Below are positions 49,243 to 62,465 of a stretch of DNA of 64,000 nucleotides, in pieces. The stretch is from Mactromeris polynyma. Taxonomy: Eukaryota > Mollusca > Bivalvia > Venerida > Mactridae. The notes below the pieces were generated by a model. It was not told the DNA's origin and did not search any database. It worked only from the letters and a program-made list of their open reading frames with translations. The stretch covers positions 19,362,256 to 19,426,255 of the forward strand of contig JASFXZ010000001.1 of the NCBI GenBank assembly GCA_032209605.1, written 5' to 3'. A program made the translations under genes and the position numbers. Each line of letters starts with the position of its first letter. Position 1 is the first letter of the stretch.

Positions 49243-52200
49243 ATGTGTATTACATTGTTTGTGTGATGTGTATAACATTGTTGGTATGATGTGTATAACA
49301 TTGTTGGTGGGATATGTATAACATTGTTGGTGGGATGTGTATAACATTGTTGGTGGGATATGTATAACATTGTTGGTGTGATGTGTATAACATTGTTGGT
49401 GGGATATGTATAACATTGTTGGTGGGATGTGTATAACATTGTTGGTGGGATATGTATAACATTGTTGGTGGGATATGTATTGCATTGTTGGTGTGATGTG
49501 TATAACATTGTTGGTGTGATGTGTATAACATTGTTGGTGGGATGTGTATAACATTGTTGGTGGGATGTGTATAACATTGTTGGTGGGATGTGTATAACAT
49601 TGTTGGTGGGATATGTATAACATTGTTGGTGTGATGTGTATAACATTGTTGGTGTGATATGTATAACATTGTTGGTGGGATATGTATAACATTGTTGGTG
49701 TGATGTGTATAACATTGTTGGTGGGATGTGTATAACATTGTTGGTGTGATGTGTATAACATTGTTGGTGGGATATGTATAACATTGTTGGTGGGATGTGT
49801 ATAACATTGTTGGTGTGATGTGTATAACATTGTTGGTGGGATATGTATAACATTGTTTGTGTGATATGTATAACATTGTTGGTGTGATGTGTATAACATT
49901 GTTGGTGGGATGTGTATAACATTGTTGGTGGGATGTGTATAACATTGTTGGTGGGATATGTATAACATTGTTGGTGTGATGTGTATAACATTGTTGGTGG
50001 GATATGTATAACATTGTTGGTGTGATATGTATAACATTGTTGGTGGGATATGTATAACATTGTTGGTGGGATATGTATAACATTGTTGGTGTGATATGTA
50101 TAACATTGTTGGTGGGATATGTATAACATTGTTGGTGGGATATGTATAACATTGTTGGTGGGATGTGTATAACATTGTTGGTGTGATGTGTATAACATTG
50201 TTGGTGTGATGTGTATAACATTGTTGGTGTGATGTGTATAACATTGTTGGTGGGATGTGTATAACATTGTTGGTGGGATATGTATAACATTGTTGGTGTG
50301 ATGTGTATAACATTGTTGGTGGGATATGTATAACATTGTTGGTGTGATGTGTATAACATTGTTGGTGGGATGTGTATAACATTGTTGGTGGGATATGTAT
50401 AACATTGTTGGTGGGATGTGTATAACATTGTTGGTGTGATGTGTATAACATTGTTGGTGGGATGTGTATAACATTGTTGGTGGGATGTGTATAACATTGT
50501 TGGTGTGATGTGTATAACATTGTTGGTGGGATGTGTATAACATTGTTGGTGTGATGTGTATAACATTGTTGGTGGGATGTGTATAACATTGTTGGTATGA
50601 TGTGTATAACATTGTTGGTGGGATATGTATAACATTGTTGGTGGGATGTGTATAACATTGTTGGTGGGATATGTATAACATTGTTGGTGTGATGTGTATA
50701 ACATTGTTGGTGGGATATGTATAACATTGTTGGTGGGATGTGTATAACATTGTTGGTGGGATATGTATAACATTGTTGGTGGGATGTGTATAACATTGTT
50801 GGTGTGATGTGTATAACATTGTTGGTGGGATATGTATAACATTGTTGGTGGGATGTGTATAACATTGTTGGTATGATGTGTATAACATTGTTGGTGGGAT
50901 GTGTATAACATTGTTGGTGTGATGTGTATAACATTGTTGGTATGATATGTATAACATTGTTGGTGTGATGTGTATAACATTGTTGGTGGGATGTGTATAA
51001 CATTGTTGGTGGGATGTGTATAACATTGTTGGTGTGATGTGTATAACATTGTTGGTGGGATGTGTATAACATTGTTGGTATGATATGTATAACATTGTTG
51101 GTGTGATGTGTATAACATTGTTGGTGGGATGTGTATAACATTGTTGGTGGGATGTGTATAACATTGTTGGTGTGATGTGTATAACATTGTTGGTGTGATG
51201 TGTATAACATTGTTGGTGTGATGTGTATAACATTGTTGGTGTGATGTGTATAACATTGTTGGTGTGATGTGTATAACATTGTTGGTGGGATGTGTATAAC
51301 ATTGTTGGTGTGATGTGTATAACATTGTTGGTGTGATGTGTATAACATTGTTGGTGTGATGTGTATAACATTGTTGGTGGGATGTGTATAACATTGTTGG
51401 TATGATGTGTATAACATTGTTGGTGGGATATGTATAACATTGTTGGTGTGATGTGTATAACATTGTTGGTGGGATGTGTATAACATTGTTGGTGGGATGT
51501 GTATAACATTGTTGGTGTGATGTGTATAACATTGTTGGTGTGATGTGTATAACATTGTTGGTGGGATGTGTATAACATTGTTGGTGTGATGTGTATAACA
51601 TTGTTGGTGTGATGTGTATAACATTGTTGGTGTGATGTGTATAACATTGTTGGTGGGATGTGTATAACATTGTTGGTGTGATGTGTATAACATTGTTGGT
51701 GGGATGTGTATAACATTGTTGGTATGATGTGTATAACATTGTTGGTGGGATATGTATAACATTGTTGGTGGGATGTGTATAACATTGTTGGTGGGATATG
51801 TATAACATTGTTGGTGTGATGTGTATAACATTGTTGGTGGGATATGTATAACATTGTTGGTGGGATGTGTATAACATTGTTGGTGGGATATGTATAACAT
51901 TGTTGGTGGGATGTGTATAACATTGTTGGTGTGATGTGTATAACATTGTTGGTATGATTGGTAACATTGTTGGTGGGATGTGTATAACATTGTTGGTATG
52001 ATATGTATAACATTGTTGGTGTGATATGTATAACATTGTTGGTGTGATGTGTATAACATTGTTTGTGTGATGTGTATAACATTGTTGGTGTGATGTGTAT
52101 AACATTGTTGGTGTGATATGTATAACATTGTTGGTGTGATATGTATAACATTGTTGGTGTGATGTGTATAACATTGTTGGTGTGATATGTATAACATTGT

Positions 52201-55200
52201 TGGTGTGATGTGTATACCATTGTTGGTGTGATATGTATAACATTGTTGGTGTGATATGTATAACATTGTTGGTGTGATATGTATAACATTGTTGGTGGGA
52301 TATGTATAACATTGTTGGTGGGATGTGTATAACATTGTTGGTGTGATGTGTATAACATTGTTGGTGGGATATGTATAACATTGTTGGTGGGATATGTATA
52401 ACATTGTTGGTGTGATGTGTATAACATTGTTGGTGGGATATGTATAACATTGTTGGTGGGATGTGTATAACATTGTTGGTGTGATGTGTATAACATTGTT
52501 GGTGGGATATGTATAACATTGTTTGTGTGATATGTATAACATTGTTGGTGTGATGTGTATAACATTGTTGGTGGGATGTGTATAACATTGTTGGTGGGAT
52601 GTGTATAACATTGTTGGTGGGATATGTATAACATTGTTGGTGTGATGTGTATAACATTGTTGGTGGGATATGTATAACATTGTTGGTGTGATATGTATAA
52701 CATTGTTGGTGGGATATGTATAACATTGTTGGTGGGATATGTATAACATTGTTGGTGGGATGTGTATAACATTGTTGGTGTGATGTGTATAACATTGTTG
52801 GTGTGATGTGTATAACATTGTTGGTGTGATGTGTATAACATTGTTGGTGGGATGTGTATAACATTGTTGGTGGGATATGTATAACATTGTTGGTGTGATG
52901 TGTATAACATTGTTGGTGGGATGTGTATAACATTGTTGGTATGATGTGTATAACATTGTTGGTGGGATATGTATAACATTGTTGGTGTGATGTGTATAAC
53001 ATTGTTGGTGGGATGTGTATAACATTGTTGGTGGGATGTGTATAACATTGTTGGTGTGATGTGTATAACATTGTTGGTGTGATGTGTATAACATTGTTGG
53101 TGGGATGTGTATAACATTGTTGGTGTGATGTGTATAACATTGTTGGTGTGATGTGTATAACATTGTTGGTGTGATGTGTATAACATTGTTGGTGGGATGT
53201 GTATAACATTGTTGGTGTGATGTGTATAACATTGTTGGTGGGATGTGTATAACATTGTTGGTATGATGTGTATAACATTGTTGGTGGGATATGTATAACA
53301 TTGTTGGTGGGATGTGTATAACATTGTTGGTGGGATATGTATAACATTGTTGGTGTGATGTGTATAACATTGTTGGTGGGATATGTATAACATTGTTGGT
53401 GGGATGTGTATAACATTGTTGGTGGGATATGTATAACATTGTTGGTGGGATGTGTATAACATTGTTGGTGTGATGTGTATAACATTGTTGGTATGATTGG
53501 TAACATTGTTGGTGGGATGTGTATAACATTGTTGGTATGATATGTATAACATTGTTGGTGTGATATGTATAACATTGTTGGTGTGATGTGTATAACATTG
53601 TTTGTGTGATGTGTATAACATTGTTGGTGTGATGTGTATAACATTGTTGGTGTGATATGTATAACATTGTTGGTGTGATATGTATAACATTGTTGGTGTG
53701 ATGTGTATAACATTGTTGGTGTGATATGTATAACATTGTTGGTGTGATGTGTATACCATTGTTGGTGTGATATGTATAACATTGTTGGTGTGATATGTAT
53801 AACATTGTTGGTGTGATATGTATAACATTGTTGGTGGGATATGTATAACATTGTTGGTGGGATGTGTATAACATTGTTGGTGTGATGTGTATAACATTGT
53901 TGGTGGGATATGTATAACATTGTTGGTGGGATATGTATAACATTGTTGGTGTGATGTGTATAACATTGTTGGTGGGATATGTATAACATTGTTGGTGGGA
54001 TGTGTATAACATTGTTGGTGTGATGTGTATAACATTGTTGGTGGGATATGTATAACATTGTTTGTGTGATATGTATAACATTGTTGGTGTGATGTGTATA
54101 ACATTGTTGGTGGGATGTGTATAACATTGTTGGTGGGATGTGTATAACATTGTTGGTGGGATATGTATAACATTGTTGGTGTGATGTGTATAACATTGTT
54201 GGTGGGATATGTATAACATTGTTGGTGTGATATGTATAACATTGTTGGTGGGATATGTATAACATTGTTGGTGGGATATGTATAACATTGTTGGTGGGAT
54301 GTGTATAACATTGTTGGTGTGATGTGTATAACATTGTTGGTGTGATGTGTATAACATTGTTGGTGTGATGTGTATAACATTGTTGGTGGGATGTGTATAA
54401 CATTGTTGGTGGGATATGTATAACATTGTTGGTGTGATGTGTATAACATTGTTGGTGGGATATGTATAACATTGTTGGTGTGATGTGTATAACATTGTTG
54501 GTGGGATGTGTATAACATTGTTGGTGGGATATGTATAACATTGTTGGTGGGATGTGTATAACATTGTTGGTGTGATGTGTATAACATTGTTGGTGGGATG
54601 TGTATAACATTGTTGGTGGGATGTGTATAACATTGTTGGTGTGATGTGTATAACATTGTTGGTGGGATGTGTATAACATTGTTGGTGTGATGTGTATAAC
54701 ATTGTTGGTGGGATGTGTATAACATTGTTGGTCTGATGTGTATAACATTGTTGGTGGGATATGTATAACATTGTTGGTGGGATGTGTATAACATTGTTGG
54801 TGGGATATGTATAACATTGTTGGTGTGATGTGTATAACATTGTTGGTGGGATATGTATAACATTGTTGGTGGGATGTGTATAACATTGTTGGTGGGATAT
54901 GTATAACATTGTTGGTGGGATGTGTATAACATTGTTGGTGTGATGTGTATAACATTGTTGGTGGGATATGTATAACATTGTTGGTGGGATGTGTATAACA
55001 TTGTTGGTATGATGTGTATAACATTGTTGGTGGGATGTGTATAACATTGTTGGTGTGATGTGTATAACATTGTTGGTATGATATGTATAACATTGTTGGT
55101 GTGATGTGTATAACATTGTTGGTGGGATGTGTATAACATTGTTGGTGGGATGTGTATAACATTGTTGGTGTGATGTGTATAACATTGTTGGTGGGATGTG

Positions 55201-56620
55201 TATAACATTGTTGGTATGATATGTATAACATTGTTGGTGTGATGTGTATAACATTGTTGGTGGGATGTGTATAACATTGTTGGTGGGATGTGTATAACAT
55301 TGTTGGTGTGATGTGTATAACATTGTTGGTGTGATGTGTATAACATTGTTGGTGTGATGTGTATAACATTGTTGGTGTGATGTGTATAACATTGTTGGTG
55401 TGATGTGTATAACATTGTTGGTGGGATGTGTATAACATTGTTGGTGTGATGTGTATAACATTGTTGGTGTGATGTGTATAACATTGTTGGTGTGATGTGT
55501 ATAACATTGTTGGTGGGATGTGTATAACATTGTTGGTGATGTGTATAACATTGTTGGTGGGATATGTATAACATTGTTGGTGTGATGTGTATAACATTGT
55601 TGGTGGGATGTGTATAACATTGTTGGTGGGATGTGTATAACATTGTTGGTGTGATGTGTATAACATTGTTGGTGTGATGTGTATAACATTGTTGGTGGGA
55701 TGTGTATAACATTGTTGGTGTGATGTGTATAACATTGTTGGTGTGATGTGTATAACATTGTTGGTGTGATGTGTATAACATTGTTGGTGGGATGTGTATA
55801 ACATTGTTGGTGTGATGTGTATAACATTGTTGGTGGGATGTGTATAACATTGTTGGTATGATGTGTATAACATTGTTGGTGGGATATGTATAACATTGTT
55901 GGTGGGATGTGTATAACATTGTTGGTGGGATATGTATAACATTGTTGGTGTGATGTGTATAACATTGTTGGTGTGATATGTATAACATTGTTGGTGTGAT
56001 GTGTATAACATTGTTGGTGGGATATGTATAACATTGTTGGTGGGATGTGTATAACATTGTTGGTGTGATGTGTATAACATTGTTGGTGTGATATGTATAA
56101 CATTGTTGGTGGGATGTGTATAACATTGTTGGTGTGATATGTATAACATTGTTGGTGTGATGTGTATAACATTGTTGGTGTGATGTGTATAACATTGTTG
56201 GTGTGATATGTATAACATTGTTGGTGTGATATGTATAACATTGTTGGTGTGATGTGTATAACATTGTTGGTGTGATATGTATAACATTGTTGGTGTGATA
56301 TGTATAACATTGTTGGTGTGATGTGTATAACATTGTTGGTGTGATATGTATAACATTGTTGGTGTGATGTGTATAACATTGTTGGTGTGATATGTATAAC
56401 ATTGTTGGTGTGATATGTATAACATTGTTGGTGTGATATGTATAACATTGTTGGTGGATATGTATAACATTGTTGGTGTGATATGTATAACATTGTTGGT
56501 GTGATGTGTATAACATTGTTGGTGGGATGTGTATAACATTGTTGGTGTGATGTGTATAACATTGTTGGTGGGATATGTATAACATTGTTGGTGTGATATG
56601 TATAACATTGTTGGTGTGAT
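49243..56620. repeat. Large satellite, 23-bp unit, about 320 copies, with higher-order structure
   Basis: Unit TGTATAACATTGTTGGTGGG ATG, varying mainly at two positions (GTGTGAT/GTGGGAT/GTATGAT and GTGTATAAC/ATGTATAAC). The order of variants is not random. A 21-bp unit (GTATGATTGGTAACATTG) at 51951 recurs at 53490; TATACCATTG at about 52213 recurs 1,539 bp later; GTTTGTGTGAT units at about 52061 and 52521 also recur after 1,539 bp, which is 66 x 23 + 21. All three minus-strand frames stay open for over 2,500 codons purely because of the repeat. The array ends at an assembly gap, so its true size is unknown. Confidence 0.97.
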
Positions 56621-56820
56621 NNNNNNNNNNNNNNNNNNNNNNNNNNNNNNNNNNNNNNNNNNNNNNNNNNNNNNNNNNNNNNNNNNNNNNNNNNNNNNNN
56701 NNNNNNNNNNNNNNNNNNNNNNNNNNNNNNNNNNNNNNNNNNNNNNNNNNNNNNNNNNNNNNNNNNNNNNNNNNNNNNNNNNNNNNNNNNNNNNNNNNNN
56801 NNNNNNNNNNNNNNNNNNNN
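56621..56820. other. Assembly gap (200 N)
   Basis: Exactly 200 N within the 23-bp satellite; probably a fixed-size placeholder rather than a measured gap. Confidence 0.98.
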
Positions 56821-58910
56821 ATGACATAGTATAACATTGTTGCGTAGGATGTGTATAACATGTTCGTTAGGCAATGTGTCATAACATTGTTGGTAGTGAT
56901 AGTGATATAACAATGCTTGGTGTGATGTGTATAACATTGTAGCCGTGTGTAACAATGTGTATAACATTGTTAGGTAGTGATGTGTACTAACATTTGTTGG
57001 TCGTGATGTGTATAACCATTGTTCGTGTGATGTGTAATACACATTGCTTGGTGCGGATAGTTATACATTGTTGATGCTCGATGAGTATAACATTGATTGC
57101 GATGGGATATGCTACTAACATCTGTGGTGTGATATGCTAATAACATGTTGAGTCGGGATGTGATATAACATTGTTTGTGTGATAGTGTATACATTGTTGG
57201 CTGGTGATCTGTATAACATTGTTGGTGTGATGTGTATAACATTGTTTGTGTGATAGTGAATAACATTGTTGGTGGGATATGTATAACATTGTTTGTGTGA
57301 TGTGCTATAACATTGTTGGTGGGATATGCTATAACATTGTTGGTGTGATATGTATAAACCATTGTTCGTGTGATGTGTAATAACATTGTTGGTATGATGT
57401 GCTATACCATTGTTGCGTGTGATGTGATATACATTGTTGGTGGAAGTGCTATAACATTCGTGGTGATGATGTGTATAACATGTTGGTGTGATGTGTATAA
57501 CATTGTTGGTGGGATATGTATAACATTGTTGGATGTGATGTGTATAACATTGTTGGTGTGATGTGCTCATACCATTGTTGTGGGATAGTGTATAACATTG
57601 TTGGTGTGATGTGTATAACATTGTTGGTGTGATGTGTAACATTGTTGGTGTGATAAGATAACATTGTCGAGTGATGTGTAATAACATGTTGCGTGCCCGG
57701 ATATGCTAATAACATTCGTTGGATGGGAAGTGCTATAATATTGTTAGGTGTGATGTGTATAACATTGTGGTGGGATACTGCTATAACATTAGTTGGTAGG
57801 GATGTGTATAACATTGTTTGTGTGATCGCTGTCATAACATCTGTTGGTATCGATGTGTATACATTGCATGGTGCGGATGCTGTATAACATTGTTGGTGGA
57901 TGTGTATACATGATGTGGATGTGTATAACATGTTGGTGGATGTGTAACATTGTGGTGTGATGGTATAACATTGTTGCGTAGCGGATGTGTATAAACATTG
58001 TAGGTGTGATATGTATAACATTGTTGGTGCGGATGTGTATAACATTGTTGGTGGGATGTGTATAACATTGTGGTGTGATGTGTATAACATGTTGTGTGAT
58101 GTGTAATATGTAGATGGGATGTATAACATTGTTGGTGGATGTGTATAACATTCGTTGGTGTCGGATGTGTATAACATTGTAGGTGGATGGATACATGTGG
58201 TGTGATGTGTATAACATTGTTGGTGGGATGTGTATAACATTGTTGGTGTGATGTGTATAACATTGTTGGTGGGATGTGTATAACATTGTGGTGGATGTGT
58301 ATAACATTGTTGGTGGGATGTCGCTATAACATTGATTGTGTGATGTGCTATAACATTGTTGGTGGGATGTGTATAAACATTGTTGGTGTGATGTGTATAA
58401 CATAGACTGGTGATATGTAACATTCGGTGTGATATGTATAACATTGTTGGTGTGTATGTATAACATTGTTGGTGGGATATGTCATAACATTGTTGGTGGA
58501 TATGTATAATTGTCGTGGATATGCATAACATGTAGGATGACGGATGTGTATAACATTGTGTGGGATATGTATAACATTGTTGGTGGGATATGCTATAACA
58601 TTGTTGGTGGGATATGTATAACATTGTTGGTGCGGATATGTTATAACATTGTTGGTGATGTGTATAACATTGTTGGTGGGATATGTAATAACATTGTTGG
58701 TGTGATGTGCTATAACATTGTTAGGTGGGATATGTATAACATTGTTGGTATGATATGTATAACATTGTTGGATGTGATGTGTATAACATTGTTTGTGGCG
58801 ATAAGTATAACATTGTTGGTGGGATGTGTCATACCATTGTTGGTGTGATGTGTATAACATTGTCTGGTGTGATGTGTAATAACATTGTTTGTGGGACGGG
58901 TATAACATTG
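56821..58910. repeat. 23-bp satellite continuation with dense indels
   Basis: The same unit as before the gap but riddled with single-base insertions and deletions (e.g. ATAACATGTTCG, TATACATTGTTG, CTATAACATTCGTGG), mostly extra C, G or A and lost T. Before the gap units are almost all exactly 23 bp. The abrupt change at the N gap looks like unpolished long-read sequence rather than biology. Confidence 0.85.
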
Positions 58911-58940
58911 TTTGCTATACCCGTCCCACAAAACAATGTT
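58881..58940. repeat. Inverted junction (hairpin) in the satellite
   Basis: AACATTGTTTGTGGGACGGG TATA (58881-58904), then an 11-nt spacer, then TATACCCGTCCCACAAAACA ATGTT (58916-58940): 24-25 nt inverted arms with one indel. The satellite switches strand here. Confidence 0.85.
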
Positions 58941-59150
58941 ATACACATCCCATAATCATAGCCTATACACGTTCCATAAACAATGTTATACACATCCCAC
59001 AAACAATGCTAATACACGTTCCATAAACAATGTTATACACATCCACAAACAATGCTATACACGTTCCATAAACAATGTTATACACATCCCACAAACAATG
59101 CTATACACGTTCCAAAAACAATGTTATACACATCCCACAAACAATGTCCA
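58941..59150. repeat. Inverted satellite arm, 46-bp dimeric unit
   Basis: Units CAATGTTATACACATCCCAC AAA and CAATGCTATACACGTTCCAT AAA alternate, giving a 46-bp dimer. The sequence is in reverse complement to the main array and differs from it (TTTGTGGGATGTG rather than TTGGTGGGATGTG). Confidence 0.9.
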
Positions 59151-60364
59151 CGAATCAGTACGAACCACTGCGAGCTACCGCAATTGCGTCACAATTGCGA
59201 CACGTAAGTGATACGAATACAGACGAGTTCCAAAGAATCTCCCGTACAGACGCTCTCGAAATGAACAATGTCTGTCCATTTTGTTTGTCTGACAGTATAA
59301 GTACTGGCGCTTCCCAATCCAGTTTATCATTCTGCCTCAGCTCTTGAAGGGTCCACATCCTCCCCGGACAGTCCACACAAGTACAAAATGGATTTAGAAG
59401 ATTGCGGCTGCTGAACAACTTTATTCAACTTGACGGGAACATGGTGCGGAATAGCGAGTGGCCATTTGAAGACTCATAGACGAATGGAGACATGTCGGAT
59501 GAAGATACTGGGTGAGGCCCTTGGTCTTGCGGATGCCAATCCTTGGTCAGTAAGAGTGTCCACTCCAAGAGCTGACGGACGAGTATGTGGCCGGGTTCGC
59601 AATTGTGTCTGAATGGAGCCAGCGATCTTCAAAGAATTACTACGATATGGGAAGGATACAGTACGCACCAGTACGTACGCAGTTAGAATGCAGTACGAAC
59701 ACACTTAAATCGTGACTTGACCTAAGACATGAACATTTCAAAACTGTCGTGGCCCTCCCGTGAATAGAGGAGAACTGCCCCCGAATCAGCAGGACTCTAA
59801 CAAGAACCCTGTAAGATTATAAGGAATATCACGATTTCCTACATTCGTACCCATTCGCACCCAAAGTCGTGAGGGTGGAACTTACGCTTAAATAAGCAAT
59901 CAGAAATTATATGCCACATTCAAATCAAACGAATGTTGAGTTTATACGTAATGTCTCAATCCCATTTAGAACGCTTTCAGAAACTTCCGGTGTTCGGTCA
60001 TGTCAGTGTCAGATTTCCGACAATTTTACGCGGTTTTAATGTGTTTCCAATTTGCATTTCGATCTTCGCGGTGTCCAAGTTACCGTGTCTGATATTGGCA
60101 CAGTGTTTATGTAATCGTTTATCTGTCACAGAGAAGTTTCCATTAAACGTCATTCAATATTTTATAGCGAAAGTGTTAGATCTATATGACTGTTCAAGTG
60201 ATGTACAGATACGGAGTTAAGTTCACGCAAGCAATCTATGTTGTAAGGGGTGATGCTTGTCCTCATTTAGTTATTTTTTTGTAATTTCAGTGGATTTAAC
60301 AAATACGAATAAACTTTGGTCATACTTTAATTTGACTGTTATAAAACATTGAAGGGATATAATT
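59151..60364. other. No gene recognised
   Basis: 59155-59760 is less AT-rich than its surroundings, with overlapping open frames on both strands (minus 59418-59155, beginning MFSSRNLLNPFCTCVDCPGR; plus 59430-59612). They have no motif I recognise. It could be a decayed coding remnant. Confidence 0.35.
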
Positions 60365-60369
60365 ATTAC

Positions 60370-60700
60370 GATATTCAACATACATTCAACATATTCAACA
60401 AAATTTCCGACATTCTACATATTCAACAAACACTCCGAGATTCAACATACACTCCGACATTCAACATACATTCCGGCATTCAACATACATTCCGACATTC
60501 AACATACATTCCGACATTCAACATACATTCTGACATTCAACATACACTCCGAAATTCAACATATTCAACATACATTCCGAAATTCAACATACACTCCGAC
60601 ATTCATTATACATTCCGACATTCAACATACACTTCGACATTCAACATACACTCCGACATTCAACATACACACCTACATTCAACATACACATGTCATTATT
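60370..60700. repeat. Minisatellite, 19-bp unit, about 17 copies
   Basis: Unit ATTCAACATACATTCCGAC, with variants ACTCCGAC, TCCGAAATTC and a few shortened units. Gives a spurious 161-codon open frame. Confidence 0.93.
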
Positions 60701-61124
60701 CTACACTTAATCTTCAATGTTTAAGTAAACTGCTCAGTTTGTCTACATGTGGCAGCGTGCCTACAATAAATAGTGTATGTTTATCCATAGTTTCGAAACA
60801 TCTCAGACAATATCCAATGCGCTTTGGAACATAACAATGACGGATGAGTTCCGAATTCAAACTGATAATGATTATATTTGGTACAAGTACGCACTTCGAA
60901 ACCCCGTGGTCAATAATGCCAAAAACTCAAAGGTATACCGAATGGATGAAAACCAAAATCCACCAAGATGTTTATTCCGGGGGTAGGGACACATTTAATA
61001 TAAGAAGATCCATTGAAGATCTAACACTCAAAATCGTGTCTTTGTTTTCATCAAGGTTCGATTTCGATTTTGACTGTATATTATTCCGCATGACTGGCGG
61101 GAAAGCCTCATTTTTTATTAATAT

Positions 61125-61372
61125 GGGCCAGATATCCCGAAGCATCTCAAATTGAGAAAAATCTCAGCTCAAATATGTCTCAAAACAGTGAGATTTTTCT
61201 CATATGAGACCAGACTCAAAATCGATGTCACAAAACGAAACAAATTAGATGAGATTCAAAATAAATTCAAGAGATGCAAATTTAGAATGGGCTCAAATTC
61301 TGACTCAGATTTGAGCAAAATCTCAATGTTGAGCTGAGATTTGGATTTGAGATGCTTCGGGAGATCGGGCCC
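61125..61372. mobile_element. MITE with GGGCC-GAT-TCCCGAAGC terminal inverted repeats
   Basis: Left end GGGCCAGATATCCCGAAGCA TCTCAA; the right end in reverse complement is GGGCCCGATCTCCCGAAGCA TCTCAA: 26-bp inverted ends with two mismatches, 248 bp in total. The interior is full of TCTCA/TGAGA motifs that give it much self-complementarity. Confidence 0.85.
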
Positions 61373-61519
61373 TGGGGTAGATTTATTGCACGAATTCGAG
61401 GTTTCAATAATAACTGTTTGATAATTATCGAATACCTTGTTGTCAACTGATTTCACCCGTATAGTACATGACCTAACATTTCAGTTTCAAAGTTTTCAAT
61501 ACCCTACTTGCATTTTTCT

Positions 61520-61820
61520 GCGCAGCCGTACTCATTGTACTAACATGGTTTTGCTATTTGAATATCAGTGTTGTGTAAACCAATAAAATCTTACGTTAAC
61601 CACCAAGGCAACTTCTCTTCAACCTAACAACATTTGTAACCTTGACGCGGATTGGTTAAAATTTCGATAAAGGGTACCTTACCGAATTCCACTGAATTTC
61701 GGTGAATTTACCGAAAACCATTTTGGATCTGGAGTGACCAGCACTCGTAACATCTCGGCATTTTTTTAAGTTGCACAGCAAATCTTAACCTACAAATTGC
61801 GCCGACCATCTTTTTCGGCG
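61520..61820 (+). mobile_element. TCGGCGCA-family MITE
   Basis: CTGCGCAGCCGTACTCATTG, a 10-bp insertion repeating GTACTAACATGG, CCGAATTCCACTGAATTTCG, CAGCACTCGTAACATCTCGG and AAATTGCGCCGACCATC. Confidence 0.83.
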
Positions 61821-61950
61821 CAGCCGTACTAACATGGTTTTGCTATTTGCATATCATTGTTTTGTAAACCAATCAAATCTTGCGTTAACCACCAAGGCAA
61901 TTTCTCTTCAACTGAAAAATATTTGTAATATTGACGCAGATTGGTTGACA
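61816..61950 (+). mobile_element. TCGGCGCA-family MITE, partial, directly adjoining the previous copy
   Basis: TTCGGCGCAGCCGTACTAAC, GCTATTTGCATATCATTGTT, then TTGACGCAGATTGGTTGAC before homology ends. Head-to-tail with the copy at 61520. A further tail fragment (CGTAACATTTAGGCATC, GTTGCGCCGACCATC) lies at about 62325-62465. Confidence 0.8.
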
Positions 61951-62465
61951 TTGTGTATAGTGTATTTCACGATTTATCCAGTAAGTAGTGTTGTTAGTCA
62001 TTTGCCTGGATTACCTGCCCTTACCATTACATTATCGGTGTGCAGAGTACGCTGAGTACCAGACTAATTAGACATCACCACGGGGAAGTGTCCGGTGTTG
62101 GATTATTATTATGTTGTTTTATTAAGAAGACTTTCTTGGTGTAATATCCCAGTCGCGTTCATTTATATCGTTTTAATCAGATACATCGCTATATAAAAGT
62201 CACGACTAATGCATTATGTAATATTTATGAACTACATTGAAATAAACTATACTGTGTCTATGTCTAATCACGCTACGCAGTGATCTCCCCTTACATGTCT
62301 CGGAGTTTCTGTAGCATCGCGTAATTGAATGACCGGCAGTCGTAACATTTAGGCATCTTTTTATGTTGAACAACAAAATTTAACCTTCAGATTGCAACAA
62401 ATTTGCATACTTCAAGTTGCGCCGACCATCTTTTTACAGATATTTCTTGTTTAAAGATATTTCTT

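Noticed and set aside
59155..59704. Overlapping frames on both strands in a more GC-balanced segment
   Set aside because: Possible decayed coding remnant, but I could not identify a family or consistent exon boundaries.
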